Below, piece by piece: positions 1 to 5,879 of a stretch of 9,983 nt of DNA. The stretch comes from Bacteroidales bacterium (GTDB lineage Bacteria; Bacteroidota; Bacteroidia; Bacteroidales; JAOZVK01), in the NCBI GenBank assembly GCA_029938185.1, contig JAOZVK010000183.1, positions 1-9,983 of the forward strand, read 5' to 3'. Position 1 is the first letter of the stretch, and every line of letters begins with the position of its first letter. The position numbers and the translations under genes were made by a program. The notes beneath the pieces were generated by a model, which saw only the letters and a program-made list of their open reading frames with translations, had not been told where the DNA came from and searched no databases.

Positions 1-57
1 AAAATAAATTAAATGCTAAACATCTTATTTTTAGCATTATTTAAGTTCGTAAAGTTG
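1..57 (-). repeat. Hairpin-containing dispersed repeat, copy 1 (inverted relative to 4196-4251)
   Basis: Read on the minus strand, this stretch matches 4196-4251 over about 55 bases with few differences. Shared blocks are CTTTACGAACTTAAA, CTAAAAATAAGA and GTTTAGCATT. This copy contains a perfect 9-bp stem, AATGCTAAA (12-20) and TTTAGCATT (30-38), with a 9-nt loop; the other copy keeps the right arm but has a degraded left arm. The window edge may cut the element. Confidence 0.7.
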
Positions 58-292
58 AATTAGTTAGTGATTTTTATATCATATCTTTAACCACAGAGTA
101 AAATTTCACAGAGTGTCTTGTCCGACTTTATGTGGGTAGCTAATTTTTGAAAGTATGCAAACACTATCAAGCCACAACAGAAAATTCAAAAATGATATTT
201 TTTGTTGGTTCTGGAGTTCTGAAATTTATCATGTTTTATTAAAAAAAAAAATGCTGTTTTTTTCATAAAGTTCCAATAAACATTTTTTTTTG

Positions 293-300
293 TATCTTTG
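293..300 (+). promoter_or_regulatory. Bacteroidota-type -7 box for the Rpn gene
   Basis: TATCTTTG fits the TAnnTTTG -7 consensus of Bacteroidota primary sigma factors. It predicts a transcript start near 306 and a leader of about 22 nt before the ATG at 328. No good -33 TTTG is seen at the usual distance. A 9-T run (283-291) fills the spacer just upstream, so slippage there could change promoter geometry. The leader is A/T-rich with no Shine-Dalgarno sequence, which is normal for this phylum. Confidence 0.6.
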
Positions 301-327
301 TATTAGTTTTAATAAAAAATTACTATT

Positions 328-1293
328 ATGAAATTTGTAGATATTAAAAACGACATTGCATTTCGTAAGATTTTCGGAAACGATAAAAAGACAGAAATAA
401 TAATTTCTTTCATAAATGCGATACTTGACTTACCGCAAGAAGAAAAAATTATAAGAGTAGATATGAATCCCACATATCAACTACCTGTAATTAAAAATCT
501 TAAATCCTCAATACTTGATGTTAGAGTAACAGACCAAAATAAACACTCTTATATTGTAGAAATGCAAGTTGAGGAAAAAGCTGGTTTTGATAAAAGGCTT
601 CAATACTACACATCTAAACGCTATGTTTCTCAAATCAATAGAGGAGAAGATTATCCCAAATTAAAAAAAGTTATTTTAATAGCAATTTTAGATTATAATT
701 TTACTAACAGCAAAGACTATATTAGCAAGCATTTGATATTAGACTCTAAAACTTATGAACATTCATTAAAAGATTTCGACTATAATTTTGTAGAGCTTAA
801 AAAATTCAACAAAAAATTAGATGATATAACAACACTTTCCGATAAGTGGATATATTTTTTAAAACATTCCAATAAGTTAGATAAAATTCCTATTCATATA
901 AAAGATAAAGGATTGTTCCAAGCATATTTGGATGCAAATATACACTCTTGGTCAAAAAAGGAACTCGACATGTACGATTATGCTTCAATGCGTAAACAAG
1001 ACGAACGAGGTAAATTTACTTTTGTATATATGAAAGGTGAAAAAGCTGGAATCAAACAAGGAATAGAACAAGGAATAGAACAAGGAATAGAACAAGGAAT
1101 AGAACAAGGAATAGAACAAGAAAAAGTAAATAGTAAAAATATAATAAAACAAGCAGAAGAAAGCGAAAAACAAGCCAATTTAAAAACAAAAATAGTAATA
1201 CTTTTTTACGCTGAAAAAAAAAGTAAAGAAGAAATTTCTGTTATACTGAAAATTAGTATTACAGAAATAGAGAAAATAATGGAAACAGATTAG
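328..1293 (+). CDS. Rpn family recombination-promoting nuclease / PD-(D/E)XK putative transposase, with tetrapeptide repeats
   Basis: A 321-aa protein of the Rpn (YhgA-like, PDDEXK) family. The N-terminus has the family opening (FVDIKNDIAFRKIFGNDKK, residues 3-21). The nuclease core is visible as D64 in ILDVRV and E78-x-Q80 in IVEMQ, followed by the helix RLQYYTSKRYV (90-100). Rpn proteins are DNA endonucleases that raise recombination; some have been described as toxins and anti-phage proteins restrained by a small protein made from the 3' part of the same gene. Residues 241-264 are one GIKQ and five GIEQ units, coded by 12-bp tandem repeats. The C-terminus (about 286-320, KKSKEEISVILKISITEIEK) is the usual helical Rpn tail. 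The start follows a -7 box at a sensible distance. The gene stands alone, and its TAG stop lies in the first bases of a dispersed repeat. Family assignment is firm; a defence role is inferred. Confidence 0.93.
   Translation: MKFVDIKNDIAFRKIFGNDKKTEIIISFINAILDLPQEEKIIRVDMNPTYQLPVIKNLKSSILDVRVTDQNKHSYIVEMQVEEKAGFDKRLQYYTSKRYVSQINRGEDYPKLKKVILIAILDYNFTNSKDYISKHLILDSKTYEHSLKDFDYNFVELKKFNKKLDDITTLSDKWIYFLKHSNKLDKIPIHIKDKGLFQAYLDANIHSWSKKELDMYDYASMRKQDERGKFTFVYMKGEKAGIKQGIEQGIEQGIEQGIEQGIEQEKVNSKNIIKQAEESEKQANLKTKIVILFYAEKKSKEEISVILKISITEIEKIMETD
970..1293 (+). CDS. Candidate internally initiated small C-terminal Rpn protein (RpnS-like)
   Basis: An in-frame ATG at 970 (Met215 of the full-length protein) would give a 107-aa product holding the tetrapeptide repeats and helical tail without the nuclease core. 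AAGGA at 958-962 lies 7 nt before this ATG. That is a well-placed Shine-Dalgarno-like site, in a window where the full-length starts lack one. A partial -7 box (CATATTTG, 923-930) lies about 40 nt upstream. Separate translation of such C-terminal domains, acting as antitoxins of the long form, is reported for Rpn loci in Enterobacteria. Whether it happens here is inference: Bacteroidota use Shine-Dalgarno sites little, and Met221 (988) and Met235 (1030) are other possible starts. Confidence 0.4.
   Translation: MYDYASMRKQDERGKFTFVYMKGEKAGIKQGIEQGIEQGIEQGIEQGIEQEKVNSKNIIKQAEESEKQANLKTKIVILFYAEKKSKEEISVILKISITEIEKIMETD
1048..1119 (+). repeat. 12-bp coding tandem repeat (GIEQ units)
   Basis: Five perfect copies of GGAATAGAACAA run from 1060 to 1119, preceded by one diverged copy, GGAATCAAACAA (1048-1059). 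The unit is four codons, so gain or loss of copies keeps the reading frame and only changes the number of GIEQ tetrapeptides. Identity at the DNA level, including third positions, suggests recent slippage rather than old duplication. Confidence 0.97.
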
Positions 1294-1386
1294 GAAGTGA
1301 CGAATTATAAATTATGAATTGGTTTACACCTAATATAAGTATCTTACAAAAAATAAAACAGAAAGTTGTTTTTTAACAATTCGTAA
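1291..1386 (+). repeat. Dispersed ~95-bp repeat (GAATTATAAATTA...GGTTTACACCT type), copy 1
   Basis: Matches 5764-5859 in the same orientation with roughly 80-85% identity by eye. Shared blocks are CGAATTATAAATTA, GAATTGGTTTACACCT, ATATAAGTAT, TTACAAAAAATAAA and TTTTTTAAC. A weaker third copy is at 8888-8950. This copy begins on the stop codon of the Rpn gene (TAG, 1291-1293). No ORF is present, so it is a non-coding dispersed element. Confidence 0.8.
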
Positions 1387-1410
1387 AGTTTACATACATT
1401 CTATACTCTA

Positions 1411-1445
1411 AATGGTACAATTATTCAATGATACAATGGTTCAAT
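1411..1445 (+). repeat. TTCAATTATTCAATGATACAA repeat, copy 1
   Basis: A 35-bp stretch built from short related words (ATGGTACAAT, TATTCAATGA, TACAATGGTT). It is nearly identical to 8770-8804, and similarity continues upstream through TATACT (from about 1402 and 8761). An inverted relative lies at 1570-1604. Confidence 0.8.
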
Positions 1446-1569
1446 ACTTTGATTAATAATTGATAACAGTTTGTTAATATTAAAACTATAACCGTTTAGA
1501 ATATAAGTACCCATACAAAACTTTTTCACACATTTATATTTCTTTAATCTATTGATTTGTTGTCATATA

Positions 1570-1604
1570 ATTGTATCATTGAACCATTGAATAATTGAAC
1601 CATT
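1570..1604 (-). repeat. TTCAATTATTCAATG repeat, inverted copy 2
   Basis: On the minus strand this reads AAATGGTTCAATTATTCAATG followed by GTTCAATGATACAA. It uses the same words as 1411-1445, with the GTTCAATG and GATACAA blocks in a different order. With copy 1 it forms an inverted pair about 195 bp across, which could fold in RNA or single-stranded DNA. Confidence 0.75.
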
Positions 1605-1640
1605 TTTTTTGTTCAATTTGACGCTTTTTGTGAGTTCTGA
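1600..1640 (-). repeat. 41-bp repeat shared with 9931-9971
   Basis: On the minus strand it reads TCAGAACTCACAAAAAGC, GTCAAATTGAAC and then AAAAAAAATGG. The copy at 9931-9971 (plus strand) is the same over 41 bases with one mismatch in the A run. The two copies are therefore inverted and about 8.3 kb apart. It overlaps the preceding repeat at 1600-1604. Confidence 0.9.
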
Positions 1641-1694
1641 GCTCCTATCCTAAAAATAAAAATATAATTTTAGTACTTTCAGTATAGAATTAAT

Positions 1695-1702
1695 TATATT
1701 TG
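1695..1702 (+). promoter_or_regulatory. Bacteroidota-type -7 box for nupG
   Basis: TATATTTG matches TAnnTTTG. It lies 56 nt before the ATG at 1759, giving a leader of about 50 nt that ends in an A-rich stretch typical of Bacteroidota ribosome binding regions. No clear -33 TTTG is present; TTTC at 1677-1680 is closer than usual. Confidence 0.55.
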
Positions 1703-1758
1703 ACATTTCCTATACAAATAACATTTTATCTAATAAATTTAAACAAAAAAAAATTAAT

Positions 1759-3012
1759 ATGAGTCTAAAAAATCGTTTAATATTAATGAACTTTCTTCAG
1801 TTTTTTATATGGGGTTCATGGTTAATAACAATAAGTGGATATTGGTTTCAAACAAAACAATGGTCGGGTACAGAGTTTGGTGCAATATTTTCGACAATGG
1901 GAATTGCATCATTATTTATGCCAGCAATAGCTGGTATTATTGCAGATAGGTGGCTCAATGCCGAAAAACTATTAGGTATATTTCATATATTTGGTGCAGT
2001 AATGCTATTTATATTACCACAAGCTAATTCTCCATCTATGATGTTTTGGCTAATGCTCTTGAATATGATTTTTTATATGCCAACGATTGCATTATCAATA
2101 ACAGTTTCATATTCAGCTATGAAAAAATCGAATATGAATATTGTTAAAGAATATCCAACAATAAGAGTTTACGGTACAATAGGTTTTATTGTAGCAATGT
2201 GGATAGTTAGTTTATTAAAATTAGAAACATCGGCAGCTCAATTTTATGTAGCATCAATTGCATCAGTATTTCTTGGTATTTATTCGTTTAGTTTACCAAA
2301 ATGTGAAATAAAAAAACAGATAGAAGAAAAATCATTTATAAACTCATTGGGACTTAATGCTTTCTCATTATTAAAAAACAAAAAAATGGCTATTTTCTTT
2401 GTTTTCTCAATGCTACTTGGTGCATCACTACAATTGACAAATATGTATGGAGATACATTTTTACATGATTTTGCAAAAGTAGATGCTTACAAAGACCTAA
2501 TTGCTGTAAAATTCCCCGCAATTATAATGTCTATCTCTCAAATTTCTGAAACTTTATTTATACTTACAATTCCATTTTTTCTTAAAAAATTTGGGATAAA
2601 AAAGGTAATGCTTTTTAGTATGATTGCATGGGTTTTGCGTTTTGGGCTTTTTGGATATGGCGATCCTGCAGGTGGACTATGGATGATTATACTTTCGTGT
2701 ATTGTATACGGTATGGCATTTGATTTCTTTAATATATCTGGCTCATTATATGTCGAAATAGAAAGCGATTCAAGCATTAGAGCAAGTTCTCAAGGGCTTT
2801 TTATGATGATGACAAATGGTTTTGGAGCAATTTTGGGTAGCTGGACTAGTGGAATTATTATAGACAATTTTTTTGTATCAAAAGCTGGAGCTATTGAATG
2901 GCAAGGAGTTTGGTTCACATTTGCAGCTTATTCGTTAGTTGTGGCTATCGTTTTCGCAATTATATTTAAACACAAACATGACCCCAAAGCTATTGAAAGT
3001 TTTCAACACTAA
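1759..3012 (+). CDS. nupG: NupG-type nucleoside:H+ symporter (MFS)
   Basis: A 417-aa inner-membrane protein with about 12 hydrophobic segments, close to the 418 aa of E. coli NupG, expected to import nucleosides with protons. The N-terminus has the family's FFIWGSW (15-21), and the loop after helix 2 carries the MFS-like IADRW (61-65). The residues I recall as nucleoside-binding in E. coli NupG are present at matching numbers: R136, T140, F143, Q225, N228, Q261 and E264, with Y317 and F321 one position off. This makes a nucleoside substrate likely, though which nucleosides are taken cannot be read from the sequence. The start fits the -7 box at 1695. The TAA stop is the first three bases of a palindromic repeat. 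The next gene is an AraC-type regulator, but two repeat elements separate them, so co-transcription is doubtful. Confidence 0.92.
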   Translation: MSLKNRLILMNFLQFFIWGSWLITISGYWFQTKQWSGTEFGAIFSTMGIASLFMPAIAGIIADRWLNAEKLLGIFHIFGAVMLFILPQANSPSMMFWLMLLNMIFYMPTIALSITVSYSAMKKSNMNIVKEYPTIRVYGTIGFIVAMWIVSLLKLETSAAQFYVASIASVFLGIYSFSLPKCEIKKQIEEKSFINSLGLNAFSLLKNKKMAIFFVFSMLLGASLQLTNMYGDTFLHDFAKVDAYKDLIAVKFPAIIMSISQISETLFILTIPFFLKKFGIKKVMLFSMIAWVLRFGLFGYGDPAGGLWMIILSCIVYGMAFDFFNISGSLYVEIESDSSIRASSQGLFMMMTNGFGAILGSWTSGIIIDNFFVSKAGAIEWQGVWFTFAAYSLVVAIVFAIIFKHKHDPKAIESFQH

Positions 3013-3067
3013 GGTCTTAGACCTTTTTATAGTTGCTTACGCATTAGTACAAAGATAATTTAATAAG
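3010..3067 (+). repeat. Stop-codon palindromic element, copy A (terminator-like)
   Basis: This 58-bp element starts TAAGGTCTTAGACCTTTTTA. Its first TAA is the nupG stop codon. The stem AAGGTC/GACCTT (3011-3025, 3-nt loop) is followed by a short T run, so it could act as a weak intrinsic terminator. The tail (ATAGTTGCTTACGCATTAG, then TACAAAGA) matches copy C at the end of chaN at about 53 of 58 positions, although the two genes are unrelated. Confidence 0.88.
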
Positions 3068-3068
3068 T

Positions 3069-3172
3069 AAGTCTTCGACCTATTTTATGTGGCTTACTTA
3101 TTCTATTAATATTCTAACAATATGTAAATTAACAAAATATAAATGCTGAAAAACTTTTGTATGACTAATTAT
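3069..3172 (+). repeat. Stop-codon palindromic element, copy B (long form)
   Basis: Directly follows copy A. It begins with a palindrome that has lost one base (AAGTCTTCGACCT) and continues through TATGTGGCTTACTTATTC to GAAAAACTTTTGTATGAC. It aligns with copy F (9772-9874) over its full length of about 104 bases at roughly 80% identity. It ends 7 nt before the AraC-family ATG, so it forms the whole 5' leader of that gene. AACTTTTG at 3152-3159 is one base off a -7 box and could be a promoter carried by the element. Confidence 0.8.
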
Positions 3173-3179
3173 ATCATAA

Positions 3180-4040
3180 ATGAAGTTTAATTTTTTAAAA
3201 AAAAAATATGGAAAGGAATTACTAATTGACCTCGGACAGATTAGTAAAAATGAGAAATTTATAACTAATGATACGCCATTTTTTATTTCTTTTTACGAAA
3301 TATTCTTTATTATAGAAGGCTCTGGAAAATTCAAGCTTGATAACGAGATTATACCTTTTCAGCGAGGTTCCATTTTACTGTTACCACCAAATAAATGGCG
3401 ACAATGGTATAAGACTAATAAGCCATTTGATGGGTTTTATCTAATTTTTGAAGAAGAATTTTTTTCCAGTTTTTTTAACGATACACTATATCTTTATCGT
3501 TTTCCCTTTTTTTATAACACAAGTACTCCTTCATATATTCAATTTTCCGAAAATGAATTTGAAAATATACTTAGAAAACTCAAAGAGATTAAAGAAGAAA
3601 TCCAAAATTTAAAACCAGATAGCGAACATTTGCTTCGTGCCTTATTATATTACTTGCTAATCAAACTCAACAGAAGCTATCCACAAGATAAAAGCTCTAA
3701 CAAAAATCATTATAGAGAAAACACTATATTGAAATTTAGAAAACTCTTAGAAGAAAATATTAAAAGGAAACAACGAGTTAGTGATTATGCCTCTTTGCTA
3801 AAAGTTAGTAAATCACATCTTAATAAACTCATGAAAGTCTATTTCGGAAAAAGCTGTTCTGTAATTATAAAAGAACAATTAATAATTGAAATCAAAAGAA
3901 TGCTGCTTTTTTCTGACAAAAGTATTGCAGAGATAAGTTACGAACTTAATTTTTCAGAACCTTCAAATTTCAATCGCTTTTTTCAAAATATAATGAAAAT
4001 TACCCCAAACGATTACCGACTTCAAAATGACAACTCATAA
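3180..4040 (+). CDS. AraC family transcriptional regulator with N-terminal cupin-like domain
   Basis: A 286-aa cytoplasmic DNA-binding regulator. Residues about 30-95 look like the AraC-type cupin effector domain (FYEIFFIIEGSGKF at 38-51, then RGSILLLPPNKWRQW at 62-76). Residues about 185-282 are the two helix-turn-helix units: VSDYASLLKVSKSHLNKLMK (200-219) and SIAEISYELNFSEPSNFNRF (248-267), with the family ending KITPNDYR (273-280). The effector cannot be told from sequence. The only close upstream gene is nupG, so control of nucleoside uptake is possible, but nothing in the sequence proves it. The start is the first ATG of the frame, and the leader is made of repeat copy B. Downstream is a 10-bp inverted repeat (4042-4110). 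Confidence 0.93.
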   Translation: MKFNFLKKKYGKELLIDLGQISKNEKFITNDTPFFISFYEIFFIIEGSGKFKLDNEIIPFQRGSILLLPPNKWRQWYKTNKPFDGFYLIFEEEFFSSFFNDTLYLYRFPFFYNTSTPSYIQFSENEFENILRKLKEIKEEIQNLKPDSEHLLRALLYYLLIKLNRSYPQDKSSNKNHYRENTILKFRKLLEENIKRKQRVSDYASLLKVSKSHLNKLMKVYFGKSCSVIIKEQLIIEIKRMLLFSDKSIAEISYELNFSEPSNFNRFFQNIMKITPNDYRLQNDNS

Positions 4041-4041
4041 G

Positions 4042-4110
4042 CTGTTTTGATAATAATACTACTTTGAATTTTTATTATTTTTGCATTACCAGTTTTAGTA
4101 ATCAAAACAG
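4042..4110. repeat. Inverted repeat just after the AraC-family gene
   Basis: CTGTTTTGAT (4042-4051) and ATCAAAACAG (4101-4110) are a perfect 10-bp inverted pair separated by 49 nt, starting one base after the TAA stop. It could form a stem at the 3' end of the mRNA. It lacks the tight loop and T run of a normal intrinsic terminator. Confidence 0.55.
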
Positions 4111-4118
4111 GCGGTGAT

Positions 4119-4168
4119 GTAAATTTATAAAAATGCTTAAGCCACATTAAATTAGGTAGAAGATCTTA
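4119..4168 (-). repeat. Stop-codon palindromic element, decayed copy G
   Basis: On the minus strand this reads TAAGATCTTCTACCTAATTT, then AATGTGGCTTAAGCATTTTT. It is clearly related to copies D and F (AATGTGGCTTACGCATT; GCATTTTTGTAAATT). The palindrome has lost its pairing (GATC against TACC). It lies between two plus-strand genes and points the opposite way to them, so it is not at a stop codon. Confidence 0.65.
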
Positions 4169-4195
4169 AAATGAAAAAAACGTATTTATTAATTA

Positions 4196-4251
4196 TACTT
4201 TACGAACTTAAAAGATACTAAAAATAAGAGGTTTAGCATTCAATTCATTTT
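4196..4251 (+). repeat. Hairpin-containing dispersed repeat, copy 2
   Basis: Matches the reverse complement of 1-57 through ACTTTACGAACTTAAA, ACTAAAAATAAGA and GTTTAGCATTCAATTCATTT. The left hairpin arm is partly degraded here. It forms the distal leader of the following lipoprotein gene. No -7 box of the TAnnTTTG type is seen between it and that gene. Confidence 0.7.
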
Positions 4252-4305
4252 ACATATCATATTTTTTACATCATATCTCTTATTAATCAATTAAAATTTT
4301 AACAA

Positions 4306-5544
4306 ATGAGAAAAATATCATTAGTTTTTGTTATTGCGTTTTTAGCTTTTGCAATAATTTTTACAGCATGTAAAAAAGATAAGCTAACAGATGAAGAAGA
4401 AAAAGTATCAGGGAGTTGGGAATATTTAGGAAGTCCCAGTTTTACAACTGGAAATCCAGGTGGTAAAAATGCCGAAATAAAACTAAAAAACGGTGTATTG
4501 TATATTGCTTATCAAGAAATAGGAAGTCCTAATGTTGATATTAACTATTTCCATGTGCAGAAATTTGAAAATGGACAATGGATTTCGCTAACAGACAAAG
4601 AACTTGTAGGATATTCAGGAATGAATATGGATCCGTCCATTGAAATTGATGACAATGGGAATGTATATATCTCATTTTCAGCCTCGGTAGATAATCCTAA
4701 TCCAAACCAAAACTTTAGCACTCCTTTAACTGTTTTCAAATACGATGGAAGTTCTTGGAACCAATTAGGAGGAATATTATCTGAGGAAACTCATGGTAGC
4801 GACCTTGCAATTTCTCCCAATGGTGATTTATTCTGCACTTATGCTAGTGCCCACTCTGAAGGAAGTATGTGGGACGAAGTAGATTTATATACAAAAAAAT
4901 GGAACGGAACAGCTTGGGAAGATTTTGGTATAAAAACTGACCAAACTGATGATTTTGCAGAAACAATTGCAGACAACGATAAGGTATATAATTTAACAAA
5001 AAAAAAGGGTGCTATTGCCCTTTACAGTAATGCTGGAAATAACTGGTACTGGGCAGCTGCAGATATCCCTAATGGTGGAGATATATCTTCAATGCAAAAA
5101 AACATATTATTTGATAACGAACAAAATATTTATGTAACTGCTCAGTTTGTGTTAGGAACAGGAGAAGGTAGAGAAAATGCTGTTTATAAACTCAAAAAAG
5201 GAGAAAGGAACTGGGAACAAATTGGCGATGCGGTAAGATATTCTGTAAATTATGTATCACTTGCTATTTCGCCTGATAATGAGTTATATATGGGCTACAT
5301 TGAAATAGACCCACTTGCTTATGTTCATCATGAAAACCACGACCAATACAATGAAGCTACAAGTGTGGATAGTAAATTTACTGTTCGTAAATTTGATGGT
5401 GAAAATTGGATAGTAATTGGACAGCAAGGTTTTGCAAGTAGAGGCATTGTGCAACCTAAAATTGTTGCCGATAATGATAAAGTTTATGCTATGTTTAGAG
5501 AGCATGATACTAAACAATACTCTGTAATGGTATTTGAATTGTAA
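4306..5544 (+). CDS. Lipoprotein with beta-propeller-like repeats, function unknown
   Basis: A 412-aa lipoprotein. Residues 1-21 are a type II signal peptide and the lipobox FTAC puts the lipidated cysteine at C22, followed by KKDK as in many Bacteroidota surface or periplasmic lipoproteins. The mature part is made of repeats of a strand motif K-[FYW]-[DEN]-G-x-x-W-x-x-[LI]-G: near 84-95, 143-155 (KYDGSSWNQLG), 196-208 (KWNGTAWEDFG), 294-307 and 360-372 (KFDGENWIVIG). These alternate with AISPNGDLF (168-176) and AISPDNELY (320-328) strands. The spacing suggests a six- or seven-bladed beta-propeller acting as a binding scaffold or sugar/peptide-active domain, but I see no catalytic signature. 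The gene stands alone and converges on chaN across a repeat-rich spacer. Confidence 0.85.
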   Translation: MRKISLVFVIAFLAFAIIFTACKKDKLTDEEEKVSGSWEYLGSPSFTTGNPGGKNAEIKLKNGVLYIAYQEIGSPNVDINYFHVQKFENGQWISLTDKELVGYSGMNMDPSIEIDDNGNVYISFSASVDNPNPNQNFSTPLTVFKYDGSSWNQLGGILSEETHGSDLAISPNGDLFCTYASAHSEGSMWDEVDLYTKKWNGTAWEDFGIKTDQTDDFAETIADNDKVYNLTKKKGAIALYSNAGNNWYWAAADIPNGGDISSMQKNILFDNEQNIYVTAQFVLGTGEGRENAVYKLKKGERNWEQIGDAVRYSVNYVSLAISPDNELYMGYIEIDPLAYVHHENHDQYNEATSVDSKFTVRKFDGENWIVIGQQGFASRGIVQPKIVADNDKVYAMFREHDTKQYSVMVFEL

Positions 5545-5668
5545 AAGGTACAGTTCGATTTTGTACTCACTGGTGGTATTGATTTTTAGTAAATTATGTT
5601 ATTTGAAAATTTTGGCTACCAGTTTTAAGTTAGCAGCTTTTTAACCGCTAAGTTATACAAAATTTGAC

Positions 5669-5700
5669 GCAAAGTTTTGCAAAATTTCGCAAAGCTTTGC
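5669..5700. repeat. Spaced GCAAAG palindromes
   Basis: CGCAAAGTTTTGC (5668-5680) and CGCAAAGCTTTGC (5688-5700) form a 20-bp-spaced direct repeat, and GCAAAGCTTTGC (5689-5700) is itself a perfect 12-bp palindrome. With the preceding TTAACCGCTAAG (5641-5652), this resembles the 'ACCGCAAAG...CGCAAAG' type of dispersed repeat seen in several phyla. Confidence 0.7.
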
Positions 5701-5763
5701 TAATCTTTACTTTAATTCCAAAACTCACAAAAACAGTTCTTTTTTTTAAAAACAATCGCAAGT

Positions 5764-5859
5764 AATAAGGAAATTGCGAATTATAAATTACGAATTGGTT
5801 TACACCTAAATATAAGTATTTTACAAAAAATAAATCTAAAAATTATTTTTTAACGATTC
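5764..5859 (+). repeat. Dispersed ~95-bp repeat, copy 2
   Basis: The same element as 1291-1386 and in the same orientation. Shared blocks are GCGAATTATAAATTACGAAT (one or two changes), TGGTTTACACCTAAATATAA and TTTACAAAAAATAAA. Unlike copy 1, it is about 220 bp downstream of a stop codon, so placement at the stop is not a fixed property of this family. Confidence 0.8.
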
Positions 5860-5879
5860 CTTAGCCTGTAATTCATACA

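Larger units (their letters stand above)
1..327. other. Non-coding region upstream of the Rpn gene
   Basis: No convincing gene is seen. The first 57 bases are a copy of a repeat found inverted at 4196-4251, with a 9-bp hairpin inside (12-20 with 30-38). Positions 91-117 hold two spaced ACAGAG words (CCACAGAG, then TTCACAGAG), a motif type often seen in dispersed bacterial repeats. Further on there is an 11-A run (241-251) and a 9-T run (283-291), the latter inside the promoter region of the next gene. Confidence 0.6.
1294..1758. other. Repeat-filled spacer between the Rpn gene and nupG
   Basis: No gene is seen in these 465 bases. The spacer holds the dispersed repeat at 1291-1386, two oppositely oriented TTCAATTATTCAATG repeats (1411-1445 and 1570-1604), a 41-bp repeat shared with the end of the window (1600-1640), and the nupG -7 box (1695-1702). 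The part at 1446-1569 is plain AT-rich sequence with no structure I can name. Confidence 0.7.

Noticed and set aside
91..117. CCACAGAG...TTCACAGAG words as an operator
   Set aside because: They are too far from the -7 box at 293 and resemble a common dispersed repeat motif; there is no second copy in the window to judge by.
978..1178. Two minus-strand reading frames of about 60 codons (CSIP and FYSL repeats) opposite the Rpn repeats
   Set aside because: They are shadows of the 12-bp tandem repeat read on the other strand, with no promoter or start context.
328..1293. Rpn gene as evidence of an intact transposon
   Set aside because: The family is named putative transposase, but no terminal inverted repeats or target duplications directly flank the gene; the repeats nearby also occur elsewhere in the window.
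2538..2777. Minus-strand frame inside nupG, and similar ones inside the lipoprotein (4545-4739, 5284-5517) and rsmA (9209-9439)
   Set aside because: All lie opposite well-supported genes and show no family motifs or leaders.
4171..4221. Short frame of 16 codons starting MKKTYLLIILYELKRY, like a signal peptide
   Set aside because: Too short, overlaps a dispersed repeat at its end, and has no -7 box; AT-rich sequence gives such frames by chance. It might be a remnant of a lost exported-protein gene, but nothing further supports it.
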